This document shows, piece after piece, positions 40,496 through 49,916 of a stretch of 64,000 nucleotides of DNA. The notes under the pieces were generated by a model. The model was not told the origin of the DNA, did no database searches, and worked only from the letters and a program-made list of their open reading frames with translations. Origin of the DNA: Bordetella petrii. GTDB taxonomy: Bacteria; Pseudomonadota; Gammaproteobacteria; Burkholderiales; Burkholderiaceae_B. The stretch lies in assembly GCF_000067205.1 (NCBI RefSeq), contig NC_010170.1, forward strand, positions 4,960,001-5,024,000, given 5' to 3'. The translations under genes were made by a program, and so were the position numbers. The stretch's first letter is position 1, and each line of letters opens with the position of its first letter.

Positions 40496-41761
40496 CTACT
40501 CGTACGAGCGCACGTCGTCGATGACTTTGCCGTCGTTGGGCAGGCTGCCTGTGTCGGCCCACTGCACGTCGGCGCGCAGCTTGGTGATGTCGCGCACCGA
40601 TTCGGCGATGCGCGCGGCCAGGGCGTCGGAATGGTCAGCGGCCTCGACCTGCAATACCATGCGGTCAGTGCCGGTCTGGCCGCTGACCACCAGGCGCGCC
40701 CGGCCAATTTCAGGATGCCGCGCCAGCACTTCGGCCACCTGTGAGGGGTGCACGAACATGCCGCGCACCTTGGTGGTCTGGTCGGCGCGGCCCATCCAGC
40801 CCTTGATGCGGATATTGGTGCGACCGCATGGCGACGCGCCCGGCATGATGGCCGACAGGTCGCCGGTGCCGAAGCGCACCAGCGGGTAGTCCGGGTTCAG
40901 CGTGGTGACCACCACTTCGCCAACCTCGCCATCGGGCACCGGCGTGCCGGTGCCCGGCCGTACGATTTCCACGATGATGTCCTCGCCCACCACCAGGCCC
41001 TCGCGCGCATCGGTTTCAAAGGCGATCATGCCCAGGTCGGCGCTGCCGTAGGCCTGGTAGCCATCGATGCCGCGCTCGGCCAGCCAGTCGCGCAGCGAAG
41101 GCGGGAACGCCTCGCCCGAGACCAGCGCGCGGCGCAGCGACGGCAGCTGCACGCCGAGTTCATCCGCCTTTTCCAGGATGATCTTCAGGAAGCTGGGCGT
41201 GCCCGTATAGCCGCTGGGCGCGAGGTCGGCAATGGCGCGCACCTGCTGCTCGGTCTGCCCGGTGCCGCCCGGGAACACAGTGCAACCCACCGCGTGAGCC
41301 GCCGTCTCCATCATGGAGCCCGCCGGCGTGAAATGGTACGAAAAGCAGTTGTAGGCCAACTCGCCGGGCCGGAAACCGGCCGCATACAAGGCACGCGCAA
41401 AGCGCCAGTAGTCGGCGCGCGCGCTTTCGGGTTCGTAGATGGGGCCGGGCGAGGCAAACACGCGCAGGGCCTGGCCCCAACCGATGGTCGAGAATCCGCC
41501 GAAGGCCTTGGCGGCGCCCGCCGGGCCGGCGCCGGCGCGGCTGCGCTGCTGGCGCTCCAGCAGTTCGTGCTTGCGCAACACCGGCAGGCCGGCCAGCGCC
41601 TGGCGTGAGACCACACTGCGCGGATCAACGCCGCGCAACTGCTCGGCGATGGCCGCGGCGCCCGCCATGGCGCGTTCGACGGCGCCGGGCAGCGCCGCCA
41701 TCAGGTCGCGTTCGCGCTGCTCGGGCGCGCGGGTTTCCAGTGCATCAAAAAACGCAGGCAT
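40496..41761 (-). CDS. phenylacetate-CoA ligase-like (PaaK family) AMP-forming ligase
   Basis: A 421-aa adenylate-forming enzyme. Motifs include YTGTPSFLKIIL, SGEAFPPSLR, YGSADLGMIAFE, VRFGTGDLSAI and the C-terminal lid with KGWMGRADQTTKVRGMFVHP. It would activate an aromatic or similar carboxylic acid to its CoA ester. It is the last gene of the operon beginning with the acyl-CoA synthetase at 48936 and containing a full Liv-type importer. That combination is common in betaproteobacteria and is thought to serve uptake and activation of aromatic acids; the exact substrate is not visible. Confidence 0.88.
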   Translation of the reverse strand: MPAFFDALETRAPEQRERDLMAALPGAVERAMAGAAAIAEQLRGVDPRSVVSRQALAGLPVLRKHELLERQQRSRAGAGPAGAAKAFGGFSTIGWGQALRVFASPGPIYEPESARADYWRFARALYAAGFRPGELAYNCFSYHFTPAGSMMETAAHAVGCTVFPGGTGQTEQQVRAIADLAPSGYTGTPSFLKIILEKADELGVQLPSLRRALVSGEAFPPSLRDWLAERGIDGYQAYGSADLGMIAFETDAREGLVVGEDIIVEIVRPGTGTPVPDGEVGEVVVTTLNPDYPLVRFGTGDLSAIMPGASPCGRTNIRIKGWMGRADQTTKVRGMFVHPSQVAEVLARHPEIGRARLVVSGQTGTDRMVLQVEAADHSDALAARIAESVRDITKLRADVQWADTGSLPNDGKVIDDVRSYE

Positions 41762-41811
41762 GAGATCGCACTCTTCGGGATACCGGGTGGGCGGAATAAA
41801 GGCCGTGGAAA

Positions 41812-42642
41812 TCAGGCCAGCCAGCGCTTGCGGCGCCGGTAGAACTTGTTGTCGCGAAAGCTCTTGCGTTCGCCGCTGGAAATGCCCAGGTAGAACTCCT
41901 TGACGTCTTCGTTGCGCCCCAGGTCGGCCGCCGCGCCGTCCATCATGACGCGGCCGTTTTCCAGGATGTAGCCGTAGTCGGCGTAGCGCAGCGCAATATT
42001 GGTGTTCTGCTCGGCCAGCAGGAAGCTGACCCGCTCGCGCTGGTTCAGGTCGCGCACGATCTCGAAAATTTCCTCGACAATCTGCGGCGCCAGCCCCATC
42101 GACGGTTCGTCGAGCAGGATCATGTTGGGGTTGGCCATCAGCGCGCGGCCGATGGCGGTCATTTGCTGCTCGCCACCCGACGTATAGCCGGCCTGGCTGG
42201 CACGCCGCTGCTTCAGGCGCGGGAAATACTGGTACACGCGCTCAAGCGCCTCGGCCGTGTCGGCGCGGTTCAGATCGCGGGTGTAGGCGCCGGTCAGCAG
42301 GTTTTCTTCGATGGTCAGGTGGGCGAAGCAATGGCGGCCTTCCATGACCTGCACCACGCCGCGCCGCACCAGTTCGGCCGGCGACAGCCGCTCGATGCGC
42401 TCGCCGCGATACTCGATATAACCCTTGGTGACGTCGCCGCGCTCGCCCTTGAGCAGGTTCGACACCGCGCGCAGCGTAGTCGTCTTGCCGGCCCCGTTGG
42501 CGCCCAGCAGCGCCACGATGCGGCCTTCGGGCACTTGCAGCGACACTCCTTTCAGCACCAGGATGACGTGGTTGTAGATGACCTCGATGCCGTTCACGTC
42601 GAGCAGCATCTTGTCGGGTTGGACAGCGGTGGCAGCGGTCAT
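41812..42642 (-). CDS. LivF-type ABC transporter ATP-binding protein
   Basis: A 276-aa ATPase: Walker A GANGAGKTTT, Q-loop region, signature TSGGEQQM, Walker B MILLDEPSMGLAP and switch His replaced by Gln in LLAEQNTN, as is typical of LivF. The C-terminal extension (GERKSFRDNKFYRRRKRW) is longer than in E. coli LivF. ATG 42642 follows AGGA; an in-frame ATG at 42696 is less likely. It works with LivG (46159), LivH and LivM and the binding protein directly upstream. Confidence 0.93.
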   Translation of the reverse strand: MTAATAVQPDKMLLDVNGIEVIYNHVILVLKGVSLQVPEGRIVALLGANGAGKTTTLRAVSNLLKGERGDVTKGYIEYRGERIERLSPAELVRRGVVQVMEGRHCFAHLTIEENLLTGAYTRDLNRADTAEALERVYQYFPRLKQRRASQAGYTSGGEQQMTAIGRALMANPNMILLDEPSMGLAPQIVEEIFEIVRDLNQRERVSFLLAEQNTNIALRYADYGYILENGRVMMDGAAADLGRNEDVKEFYLGISSGERKSFRDNKFYRRRKRWLA

Positions 42643-42697
42643 GGCGGTTCCTGCACGGATGGCCGCCGGCGCGCGGAGCGCCAGCGGCCGGTTCACA

Positions 42698-44029
42698 TCA
42701 GCCTTCGCACTTGCGGGGCGTGATGTTCTTCTCTTTGGCGTACTTGGCCGCGGCTTCTTTCACCAGCGGACGGGTTACCGATTTATCCGACTGGTACCAG
42801 TCGGACACCACCTTGAACTCCTTGCCGTCCCACTGGGCAATGCGCGCCCAGTCGTCGCCCATGTGGTTGTCGCACGAGGTCTTGACCGGGCGCATGATGT
42901 CGCCAAAGCCCAGCTCGTTCAGGCGTTCTTGCGTGATGTTCAGGTTCTCGAAGCCCCAGCGCACCTGTTCCGGCGTCATGTGCTTGCCTTTGCCGTATTT
43001 TTCCTGCGCGGTGCGAATGGCCTCGACCTGCAGCATCGAGATCATCATGCCGCGAGTGTGCGCAATGGTGCCCACCGTGGTGTTGCCCGAGGCGTCGCTG
43101 CCCTGGCCCTTGTCGTACACGTACTTCTTCAGATCGTCATAGACCTTGCCGTGCGCCGCGCTGTTGTGAATGGTGATCACGTTGTAGCCCTTGGCGACCG
43201 TGCCCAGGTCCTTGACGTCGCCTTCCGAGCCGGCCCACCAGATCGCGTACATCTTGTCCCGCGGGTAGCCGCTGGCCTGGGCCTGGCGGATGGCGGTGGG
43301 CGTCATGATGCCGGCGCTCCACAGCAGCACGTAGCTGGGCCGCGACTGGCGGATCTGCAGCCAGGTGGATTTCTGCTCCACGCCGGGCGCGGTCACCGGA
43401 TACAGCAGCAACTCGAAACCGGCCTGCTCGGCGCGTTTCTGCAGCAGCGGGATCGGCTCCTTGCCATAGGGCGAATCATGGTAGACCAGGGCGATCTTCT
43501 TGCCCTTGAGCTTGTCCATGCCGCCTTCTTTTTTGGCGATGTCCTGGATCATCACGTCAGCGGCGGTCCAGTAGGTGCCCAGCAGCGGGAAATTCCACTC
43601 GAACACGCTGCCATCCACTGATTGCGACAAGCCATAGCCCATGGTCTCCACCGACACGCCATCGGCCGTGGCCTTGTCGGTAACCGCGAAGGTGATGCCG
43701 GTGGACTGCGTATCGAAGCCCGATGCGCCGCCGCCCTTGCCCTTCAGGCGCTCATAGCATTCCACGCCGCGGTCGGTGGCGTAGGCGGTTTCGCATTCCT
43801 CGTACGTGATCTTCACGCCGTTGACGCCACCATCGCGCGCGTTGACCAGTTTCAGGTAGTCGAGCTTGCCGTCGGCCCACGGTATGCCCAGCGGCGCGAA
43901 CGAGCCGGTGCGATACACCAAGAGCGGAACGAATTGCTCTTCGGCCGCCAGCGCCGGCGTGGCGGCCGAGGCCAGGGCGCCGGTGGCGGCCACAATGGCC
44001 GCTGCCCACTTCAGGTTAAGACGCTTCAT
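42698..44029 (-). CDS. ABC transporter periplasmic substrate-binding protein (Liv/aromatic-acid type)
   Basis: A 443-aa exported binding protein. ATG 44029 lies 9 bp after an AGGAGG site; an ATG at 44035 lies too near it. The signal peptide (WAAAIVAATGALASAATPALA) precedes a two-lobe type I periplasmic-binding fold with VPLLVYRTGSFAPLG, GVKITYEECETAY and GKKIALVYHDSPYGKEP. It is longer than leucine-binding LivJ and resembles binding proteins associated with CoA-ligase operons. It probably recognises a carboxylic acid rather than leucine, which is inference from the neighbouring ligases. Confidence 0.92.
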   Translation of the reverse strand: MKRLNLKWAAAIVAATGALASAATPALAAEEQFVPLLVYRTGSFAPLGIPWADGKLDYLKLVNARDGGVNGVKITYEECETAYATDRGVECYERLKGKGGGASGFDTQSTGITFAVTDKATADGVSVETMGYGLSQSVDGSVFEWNFPLLGTYWTAADVMIQDIAKKEGGMDKLKGKKIALVYHDSPYGKEPIPLLQKRAEQAGFELLLYPVTAPGVEQKSTWLQIRQSRPSYVLLWSAGIMTPTAIRQAQASGYPRDKMYAIWWAGSEGDVKDLGTVAKGYNVITIHNSAAHGKVYDDLKKYVYDKGQGSDASGNTTVGTIAHTRGMMISMLQVEAIRTAQEKYGKGKHMTPEQVRWGFENLNITQERLNELGFGDIMRPVKTSCDNHMGDDWARIAQWDGKEFKVVSDWYQSDKSVTRPLVKEAAAKYAKEKNITPRKCEG

Positions 44030-44136
44030 CTCCATTTACCTCCTGCTTGGTGTGATAGACACCGGGATTGGCCCGGTCTGGAGCCGGGTAGACGAAATGG
44101 CCGCCGTGCCGCTCGTGCCGGCATGGCGGCCGGAAA

Positions 44137-45201
44137 TCAATGCGGGAAAGGCCAGATGCGCAGTTTCTCTTTGCCGATGCTCCATAGGCGGGCCAGCCCG
44201 TGCGGCTCGGCGATCAGGAAGAACACGATCAGCGCCCCGAACACCATGTGCTCGATGTGCGCCGCGGTGTCCACCGACAGCGACAGCCCCAGCCAGTGCG
44301 GCACGTTGGTCAGCGCCACCGGCACCAGCACGATGAACGCCGCGCCGAAGAAGCCGCCCATGATGGACCCCAGCCCGCCGATGATCACCATGAACAGCAA
44401 CTGGAACGAGCGCGCCAGGTCGAAGGCCAGGGGTTCCCAAGAACCCAGGTGGATATAGCCCCACAGCGCGCCGGCCACGCCGACGATGAACGAACTGACC
44501 GCGAACGCGGTGAGCTTGGCGTACATGGGCCGGATGCCGATCACGGCGGCGGCCACGTCCATGTCGCGGATGGCCATCCATTGCCGGCCGATCGCGCCGC
44601 GCACCAGGTTCTTGGCCAGCAGCGCGAACACCACCACGAACACCAGCACGAACAGGTAGCGCTGCAGCGAGGTATCGATCGGCAGGCCGAACGCCGTGAG
44701 CGGCGGCACCGACACGCTGCCCGACGGGGAATAGTTGGTGAAGAAGGCGATGCGCAGGAACGCCCAGTCGACGAAGAATTGCGCGGCCAGCGTGGCCACG
44801 GCCAGGTACAGGCCGCGAATGCGCAGGCTGGGTATGCCGAACAGCACTCCCACCAGGGTGGCGAAACAGCCGCCCAGCAGAATTTGCACCACTAGCGGCA
44901 TACCCGGAAAGCGCACGCCGAAATTCCACGCCGCATAGGCGCCCACCGCCATGAACGCGCCCGTACCCAGCGAGATCTGGCCGCAATAGCCCACCAGAAT
45001 ATTCAGGCCCACGGCGGCCAGCGACAGGATCAGGAACGGAATCAGGATGGCGCGCAGCAGGTAGTCGCTGGCCAGCAGCGGCACCGCCACAAAGGCCACG
45101 GCCAGCAGCAAGCCGATGAAGATGCGGTCCTGGCGGATCGGGAAGATCTGCTGGTCGGCGCGATAGCCGGTCTTGAACTGGCCGTTTTCGCGATAGAACA
45201 T
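44137..45201 (-). CDS. LivM-type ABC transporter permease
   Basis: A 354-aa membrane protein with about nine hydrophobic helices. LNILVGYCGQISLGTGAFMAVGAYA and GRQWMAIRDMDVAAAVIG (the EAA-like loop that contacts the ATPases) are LivM signatures. The N-terminus is extended and hydrophilic (MFYRENGQFKTGYRADQQ). ATG 45201 is preceded by GAGGGAG. It pairs with LivH, 12 bp upstream. Confidence 0.94.
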   Translation of the reverse strand: MFYRENGQFKTGYRADQQIFPIRQDRIFIGLLLAVAFVAVPLLASDYLLRAILIPFLILSLAAVGLNILVGYCGQISLGTGAFMAVGAYAAWNFGVRFPGMPLVVQILLGGCFATLVGVLFGIPSLRIRGLYLAVATLAAQFFVDWAFLRIAFFTNYSPSGSVSVPPLTAFGLPIDTSLQRYLFVLVFVVVFALLAKNLVRGAIGRQWMAIRDMDVAAAVIGIRPMYAKLTAFAVSSFIVGVAGALWGYIHLGSWEPLAFDLARSFQLLFMVIIGGLGSIMGGFFGAAFIVLVPVALTNVPHWLGLSLSVDTAAHIEHMVFGALIVFFLIAEPHGLARLWSIGKEKLRIWPFPH

Positions 45202-45213
45202 GGTCAGGCTCCC

Positions 45214-46143
45214 TCAGACCCGGTCGATGATTTTCTCGCCGAACAGCCCTTGCGGGCGGAACAGCAGGAACACGAGCGCCAACACGTAGGCGAACCAGAT
45301 TTCGATGCCGCCGCCCACCAGCGAGCCCAGATAGACTTCGGACAGCTTCTCGCCCACGCCGATGATCAACCCGCCCAGGATGGCGCCCGGCACCGAGGTA
45401 AGCCCGCCCAGGATCACCACCGGCAAGGCCCGCAGCGCGGCAGTGGACAGGGTGAACTGCACGCCGAACTTCGACCCCCAGATGATGCCGGCCACCAGGG
45501 CCACCAACCCCGCCACGCTCCAGACAATGACCCAGATGCGGTTGAGCGGAATGCCGATGGATTGCGCGGCCTGGTGATCGTCGGCCACCGCGCGCAGCGC
45601 CCGCCCGGTACTGGTGTACTGGAAGAACAGCGCCAGCGCGGCGACCAGCAGCGCCGCCACCAGGGCGGCGGTCAGGTCTTCAAGGTTGATAAGCACCCCG
45701 CCCTCGAACAACGATTCCAGGATGAAGGCCGGGTCTTTGGGCATGCCCACGTCGATGCTGTAGACCGAGCTGCCGAAGGCGATCTGCCCCAGGCCGTCAA
45801 GGAAGTAGCTGATGCCCAAGGTGGCCATCAGCAGCGTGGTGACTTCCTGGTTGACCAGGTGGCGCAGCACGTAGCGCTCTACCGCCACGGCCAGCAGGAA
45901 CATCAGCACCGCGCTGACGATGAACGCCAGCACATTGGCCAGCAGCAGGCTTTCGAACCCCAGCCAGGCCGGCAGCCATTCGGAAAACCGCGCCATCGAC
46001 AGCGCCGCCACCAGCACCATGGCGCCCTGGGCGAAGTTGAACACGCCCGACGCCTTGAAGATCAGCACGAAGCCCAGGCCGACCAGGGCATACAGCATGC
46101 CGCTCATCAGGCCGCCAAACAGGGTTTCCAGGAAAAATCCCAT
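45214..46143 (-). CDS. LivH-type ABC transporter permease
   Basis: A 309-aa membrane protein with about eight hydrophobic helices. LIFKASGVFNFAQGAMVLVAAL, the EAA-like loop TGRALRAVADDHQAAQSIGI and GGLTSVPGAILGGLIIGVGEKL are typical LivH segments. It starts with ATG 46143 after GGAAGAG and lies 15 bp after livG. Confidence 0.94.
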   Translation of the reverse strand: MGFFLETLFGGLMSGMLYALVGLGFVLIFKASGVFNFAQGAMVLVAALSMARFSEWLPAWLGFESLLLANVLAFIVSAVLMFLLAVAVERYVLRHLVNQEVTTLLMATLGISYFLDGLGQIAFGSSVYSIDVGMPKDPAFILESLFEGGVLINLEDLTAALVAALLVAALALFFQYTSTGRALRAVADDHQAAQSIGIPLNRIWVIVWSVAGLVALVAGIIWGSKFGVQFTLSTAALRALPVVILGGLTSVPGAILGGLIIGVGEKLSEVYLGSLVGGGIEIWFAYVLALVFLLFRPQGLFGEKIIDRV

Positions 46144-46158
46144 GTCTCTTCCGCCTTG

Positions 46159-46956
46159 TTAATGCGAAACGCCCAGATAGGCCTCGATGACGGCCTCGTT
46201 GGCGCGCACCTCGTCGGGCTTGCCATCGCCGATCTTCTTGCCGTAATCCAGCACCACTACGCGATCGGAGATGTCCATCACCACGCCCATGTCGTGCTCG
46301 ATCAACACGATGGTGGTGCCGAACTCGTCGTTCACGTCCAGGATGAACCGGCTCATGTCCTGCTTTTCTTCGATGTTCATGCCGGCCATGGGCTCATCGA
46401 GCAGCAGCAGGCGCGGCTCCATGGCCAGCGCGCGACCAAGGTCGACGCGCTTTTGCAGGCCGTAGGGCAGGCGTCCCACGGGCGTCTTGCGATGGGCCTG
46501 GATTTCCAGGAAGTCGATGATGTTCTCGACGAACTCGCGATGGCGGATCTCTTCGCGCTCGGCCGGCCCCCAGCGCAGGGCCTGCGACAGCAGCCCGCAT
46601 TTCATGCGCAGGTTGCGGCCGGTCATGATGTTGTCGAGCACGCTCATGCCCTTGAACAGGGCCAGGTTCTGGAAGGTGCGCGCGATGCCCATTTCGGCGG
46701 CGCGGCGCGGGTTCATGCGGGTGTAGCGGTTGCCATCGAATTCGATGCCGCCCTGCTGCGGCGTATATACGCCGTTGATAACGTTGAGCATCGAGCTTTT
46801 GCCGGCGCCGTTGGGGCCGATAATGGCGCGAATCTCGTGCTCGCGCACATTGAACGAAATATCGGTCAGCGCCTTCACCCCGCCAAACGACAGGGAGATG
46901 TTCTGCAGGTCGAGCATGACCTTGCCGATGCGCTGGTCGCGGTCTGGGGAAGTCAT
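46159..46956 (-). CDS. LivG-type ABC transporter ATP-binding protein
   Basis: A 265-aa ATPase: Walker A GPNGAGKSSM, LivG-type insert after FQNLALFKGMSV, Walker B LLLDEPMAGMN and switch LIEHDMGVVMDIS. The signature motif appears degenerate (LPYGLQKRV), which is common in LivG. It begins 3 bp after the stop of the acyl-CoA synthetase gene, so the synthetase and transporter are one transcript. Confidence 0.93.
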   Translation of the reverse strand: MTSPDRDQRIGKVMLDLQNISLSFGGVKALTDISFNVREHEIRAIIGPNGAGKSSMLNVINGVYTPQQGGIEFDGNRYTRMNPRRAAEMGIARTFQNLALFKGMSVLDNIMTGRNLRMKCGLLSQALRWGPAEREEIRHREFVENIIDFLEIQAHRKTPVGRLPYGLQKRVDLGRALAMEPRLLLLDEPMAGMNIEEKQDMSRFILDVNDEFGTTIVLIEHDMGVVMDISDRVVVLDYGKKIGDGKPDEVRANEAVIEAYLGVSH

Positions 46957-46959
46957 GTT

Positions 46960-48936
46960 CTACGCGGCCCGGGCAGTAATAGGGGGAAAGGTCTTGACCG
47001 GCCGGATTTTCAAGTCGGCGGATATCTTGCCGATACGGCCATCCTCGAACTTCACCTCGGTCTCGATATATTGCGATGCCTGGCCGGAAAACAGCGCGTC
47101 GATCAGCACGCCGTATTTCTGGGCGATGAAGGCGCGGCGCACCTTGCGGGTGCGGGTCAGTTCGTCGTCGTCCGGGTCCAGTTCTTTATGCAGGATCAGG
47201 AAGCGCGCGATCTGCGACGCCGACAGCTTGGGATCGCTGGCCAGGTCGGCGTTGATCTGTTCGATGCACTCGCCCACCAGCTGGTAGACCTCGTCTTTGC
47301 CGGCCAGGTCGGTATAGCCGGCATAGGGCAGGCCGCGGCGCTCGGCCCAGTTGCCCACGGCTTCCAGGTCGATATTGATGAACGCGCACACCTGGTCGCG
47401 CCCGTCGCCGAAGGCCACGGCCTCTTTGATGTGCGGAAAGAACTTCAGCTTGTTTTCAAGGTATTTGGGCGCGAACAGGCTGCCGTCGGCCAGCTTGCCG
47501 ACATCTTTGGCGCGGTCGATGATCTTGAGCTGGCCGTCGGTATCCAGGTAGCCCGCATCGCCCGTGTGGAACCAGCCGTCGGCATCGCGCGCTTCGACCG
47601 TGGCCTCGGGGTTGCGGTAATACTCTTTGAACAGGCCCGGGCTCTTGACCAGAATTTCGCCGTTGTCGGCCACGCGGATTTCCACGCCACTAACGGGCGG
47701 CCCCACAGTGTCGTCGCGCACCTGGCCATCGGGCTGCACGCACACGAACACTGAGGTTTCAGTAGAGCCGTATAGCTGCTTCAGGTTGATGCCAATAGAC
47801 CGGTAGAACACGAACAGGTCGGGGCCGATGGCTTCGCCCGCCGTGTAAGCCACCCGCACCCGGCTCATGCCCAGCGCGTTGCGCAGCGGGCCGTAGACCA
47901 GCAGGTTGCCCAGCGCATAGCGCAGGCGGTCCCAGGCGCTGACCGGCTCGCCGTCGAGGATACGCACGCCCACCCGGCGCGCCAGGTTCATGCAGGCGCG
48001 GAACATCAGGCGCTTGAGGCGGCCGGCGTCTTCCATGCGGATCATCACATGCGTGAGCAGGCCTTCCAGCACGCGCGGCGGCGCGAAATAGTAGGTAGGC
48101 CCGATATCGCGCATGTCGATCGACACCGTATCGGGCGATTCGGGGTGGTTCACGGTGAAGCCGCTGACCAGCAACTGCGTGTACGAGAACATGTTCTGGC
48201 CGATCCAGGCCGGCGGCAGGTAAGCCAGCACGTCTTCCTGGTCGGTCAGACGCTCCATTTGGGCAATGGCCTGGGCGCGGTCGATCAGGGCGTGATGGGT
48301 GAGCACCACGCCCTTGGGCTTGCCGGTGGTGCCCGACGTATAAAACATGGCGGCGGCATCGTGCGGCTGCACGGCGGCCACGGCCTGCTCGAAGAATCCG
48401 GGGTGGGCCTGGGCATGCTCGCGGCCGGCGGCTTCGAGCTGCTCGTACGAACGCAACATGGAATCGGCGTAATGGCGCATGCCGCGCGGGTCGTCGTACA
48501 CCACGTGGGCCAGGGCCGGACACTGGGCGCGCACCTCCAGCATCTTGTCGACCTGCTCTTGGTCCTCGACCACGGCAACGGTAATGGCGGCGTCTTGCAG
48601 CACGTACACCATTTCCTGGGCCACGGCGTCCTGGTACAGAGGCACGGGAATCGCCCCCAGCGCCTGCGCGGCCATCATGGCGATATACAGGCGCGGGCGG
48701 TTTTCGCCGATAACGGCGACGTGCATGCCCGGCCCGATGCCCAGAACGGCCAGGCCATGCGCGGCCAGCCTGACATGGTGCGCGACTTCGCTCCAGGTCA
48801 GGGTTTGCCAGATGCCCAGGTCTTTCTCGCGTATCGCGGGCCGCGTCCCGCGTACGCTGGCATGCTGCAGCAGCAAGCCAGGAAAGGTGCCGGGCGTGGC
48901 CGGCGGAACGCCGGTTGCAGGCTGTGCGTGCGCCAC
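46960..48936 (-). CDS. AMP-forming long-chain/aryl acyl-CoA synthetase
   Basis: A 658-aa adenylate-forming enzyme related to long-chain acyl-CoA synthetases. The P-loop motif MFYTSGTTGKPKGVVLTH, the YGSTETSVF motif, the GWFHTGDAGYLD motif and the KDVGKLADGSLFAPKY lid are present. The start is GTG 48936 because CGGAGGA lies ideally upstream; ATG 48978 in frame would add 14 residues without a good site. It is the first gene of the operon livG-livH-livM-binding protein-livF-PaaK-like ligase and is divergent from a Crp/Fnr regulator. Confidence 0.92.
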   Translation of the reverse strand: MAHAQPATGVPPATPGTFPGLLLQHASVRGTRPAIREKDLGIWQTLTWSEVAHHVRLAAHGLAVLGIGPGMHVAVIGENRPRLYIAMMAAQALGAIPVPLYQDAVAQEMVYVLQDAAITVAVVEDQEQVDKMLEVRAQCPALAHVVYDDPRGMRHYADSMLRSYEQLEAAGREHAQAHPGFFEQAVAAVQPHDAAAMFYTSGTTGKPKGVVLTHHALIDRAQAIAQMERLTDQEDVLAYLPPAWIGQNMFSYTQLLVSGFTVNHPESPDTVSIDMRDIGPTYYFAPPRVLEGLLTHVMIRMEDAGRLKRLMFRACMNLARRVGVRILDGEPVSAWDRLRYALGNLLVYGPLRNALGMSRVRVAYTAGEAIGPDLFVFYRSIGINLKQLYGSTETSVFVCVQPDGQVRDDTVGPPVSGVEIRVADNGEILVKSPGLFKEYYRNPEATVEARDADGWFHTGDAGYLDTDGQLKIIDRAKDVGKLADGSLFAPKYLENKLKFFPHIKEAVAFGDGRDQVCAFINIDLEAVGNWAERRGLPYAGYTDLAGKDEVYQLVGECIEQINADLASDPKLSASQIARFLILHKELDPDDDELTRTRKVRRAFIAQKYGVLIDALFSGQASQYIETEVKFEDGRIGKISADLKIRPVKTFPPITARAA

Positions 48937-49032
48937 GTTGTCTCCTCCGGTTCGGGGGCCGCCCCGTATGGCGCTCATGCTGGCGGCATGAACACCGGGG
49001 CGACCTTGACCAGCTCATTTTCGATATACGGC

Positions 49033-49051
49033 AACCTTAAGGTATAAGGTT
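49033..49051. promoter_or_regulatory. inverted repeat in the divergent promoter region, candidate Crp/Fnr-type operator
   Basis: AACCTT-AAGGTAT-AAGGTT, 6-bp arms with a 7-bp centre, extended imperfectly by GCAA on the left and TTGC on the right. It lies midway between the acyl-CoA synthetase start (48936) and the Crp/Fnr gene start (49108). Arm spacing fits a dimeric regulator; the sequence is not the classical FNR (TTGAT) or CRP (TGTGA) box. Confidence 0.5.
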
Positions 49052-49107
49052 GGGTTGCGACCGACTGTCATGATTGCGACATTCCAGGAACATTTAGGGT
49101 ATTCCCG

Positions 49108-49797
49108 ATGCAGCTAGCCGATTCCCTGCACCTTGCCGCGGCCTGGTTCCGCGTCTTGACCGACGAGCAGCAAGCGCGCGTCGAGCGGGATATCGCCGTG
49201 CAACCGGCGCAGGCTGGCACGATCATAGAGCGCAAAGGCGAACTCGCACAGGCTTGGATCGGAGTGCTGGCCGGGCTGGTGAAGGTGTCGGTGGGCAACG
49301 CCGAAGGCAAGGTCGCATCGCTGACGGGTGTGCCGGCCGGCGGCTGGATCGGCGAGGGGTCGCTGCTCAAGCGCGAAGTACGCAAATATGACGTGGTCGC
49401 GCTGCGCGACTCCATGGTGGCGCGGCTGCCGGCCGCCACCTTCGACTGGCTGCTGGACACCAGCATCCCCTTCAACCGCTATCTGCTGCACCAGTTGAAC
49501 GAACGCGTGGCGCAGTTCATCGGCAAGGCCGAATACGACCGCCTGCTCGACCCGGACGCGCGCGTGGCGCGTTGCCTGGCGGAACTGTTCAACCCGCTGC
49601 TGTACCCCGGCATGGGGATGCGGCTGGCGATCACCCAGGAAGAAGTCGGCTACCTGGCGCGGGTATCGCGCCAGCGGGCCAACCAGGCGCTGGGCAAGCT
49701 GGAAGAAGCGGGACTGCTGCGGGTGGAGTACGGGGCAGTCCGAGTGCTCGACCTGGATGGGCTCAAGCGCTACGGGGCGGACATTTCCGGCGACTGA
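49108..49797 (+). CDS. Crp/Fnr family transcriptional regulator
   Basis: A 229-aa regulator. An N-terminal cyclic-nucleotide-binding-like domain (about 20-130) is followed by a dimerisation helix and a C-terminal winged helix (about 155-225, with ITQEEVGYLARVSRQRANQALGKL, read in parts). No N-terminal Cys cluster for an FNR-type iron-sulfur centre is present. It is divergent from the CoA ligase/Liv operon with a palindrome in between, so it most likely controls that operon in response to a small ligand. Confidence 0.92.
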   Translation: MQLADSLHLAAAWFRVLTDEQQARVERDIAVQPAQAGTIIERKGELAQAWIGVLAGLVKVSVGNAEGKVASLTGVPAGGWIGEGSLLKREVRKYDVVALRDSMVARLPAATFDWLLDTSIPFNRYLLHQLNERVAQFIGKAEYDRLLDPDARVARCLAELFNPLLYPGMGMRLAITQEEVGYLARVSRQRANQALGKLEEAGLLRVEYGAVRVLDLDGLKRYGADISGD

Positions 49798-49916
49798 CCG
49801 GCCGTGCCTTTGGCGGGCGCGATGGTTTTTTTGGTGCGTCGCCGCGGTTTCACCAGGCTTGCGCCTGCCGCGAATATCCCGCACCATCCCTTCATCGCCC
49901 GGAACCGCGACCCCTC

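Noticed and set aside
38584..40524. Peptides with a 14-residue repeat encoded by the 42-bp units (for example VPDTEAGNRRLNRT)
   Set aside because: 42 is a multiple of 3, so frames stay open by default. Differences between units change amino acids freely (Ser/Pro, Pro/Ala, Trp/Arg, Arg/Gln), and no ribosome-binding site precedes the frames.
45250..47754. 834-codon open frame on the plus strand
   Set aside because: It lies antisense to the livH, livG and acyl-CoA synthetase genes; it is His/Gln-rich and arises from GC-rich codon usage on the opposite strand.
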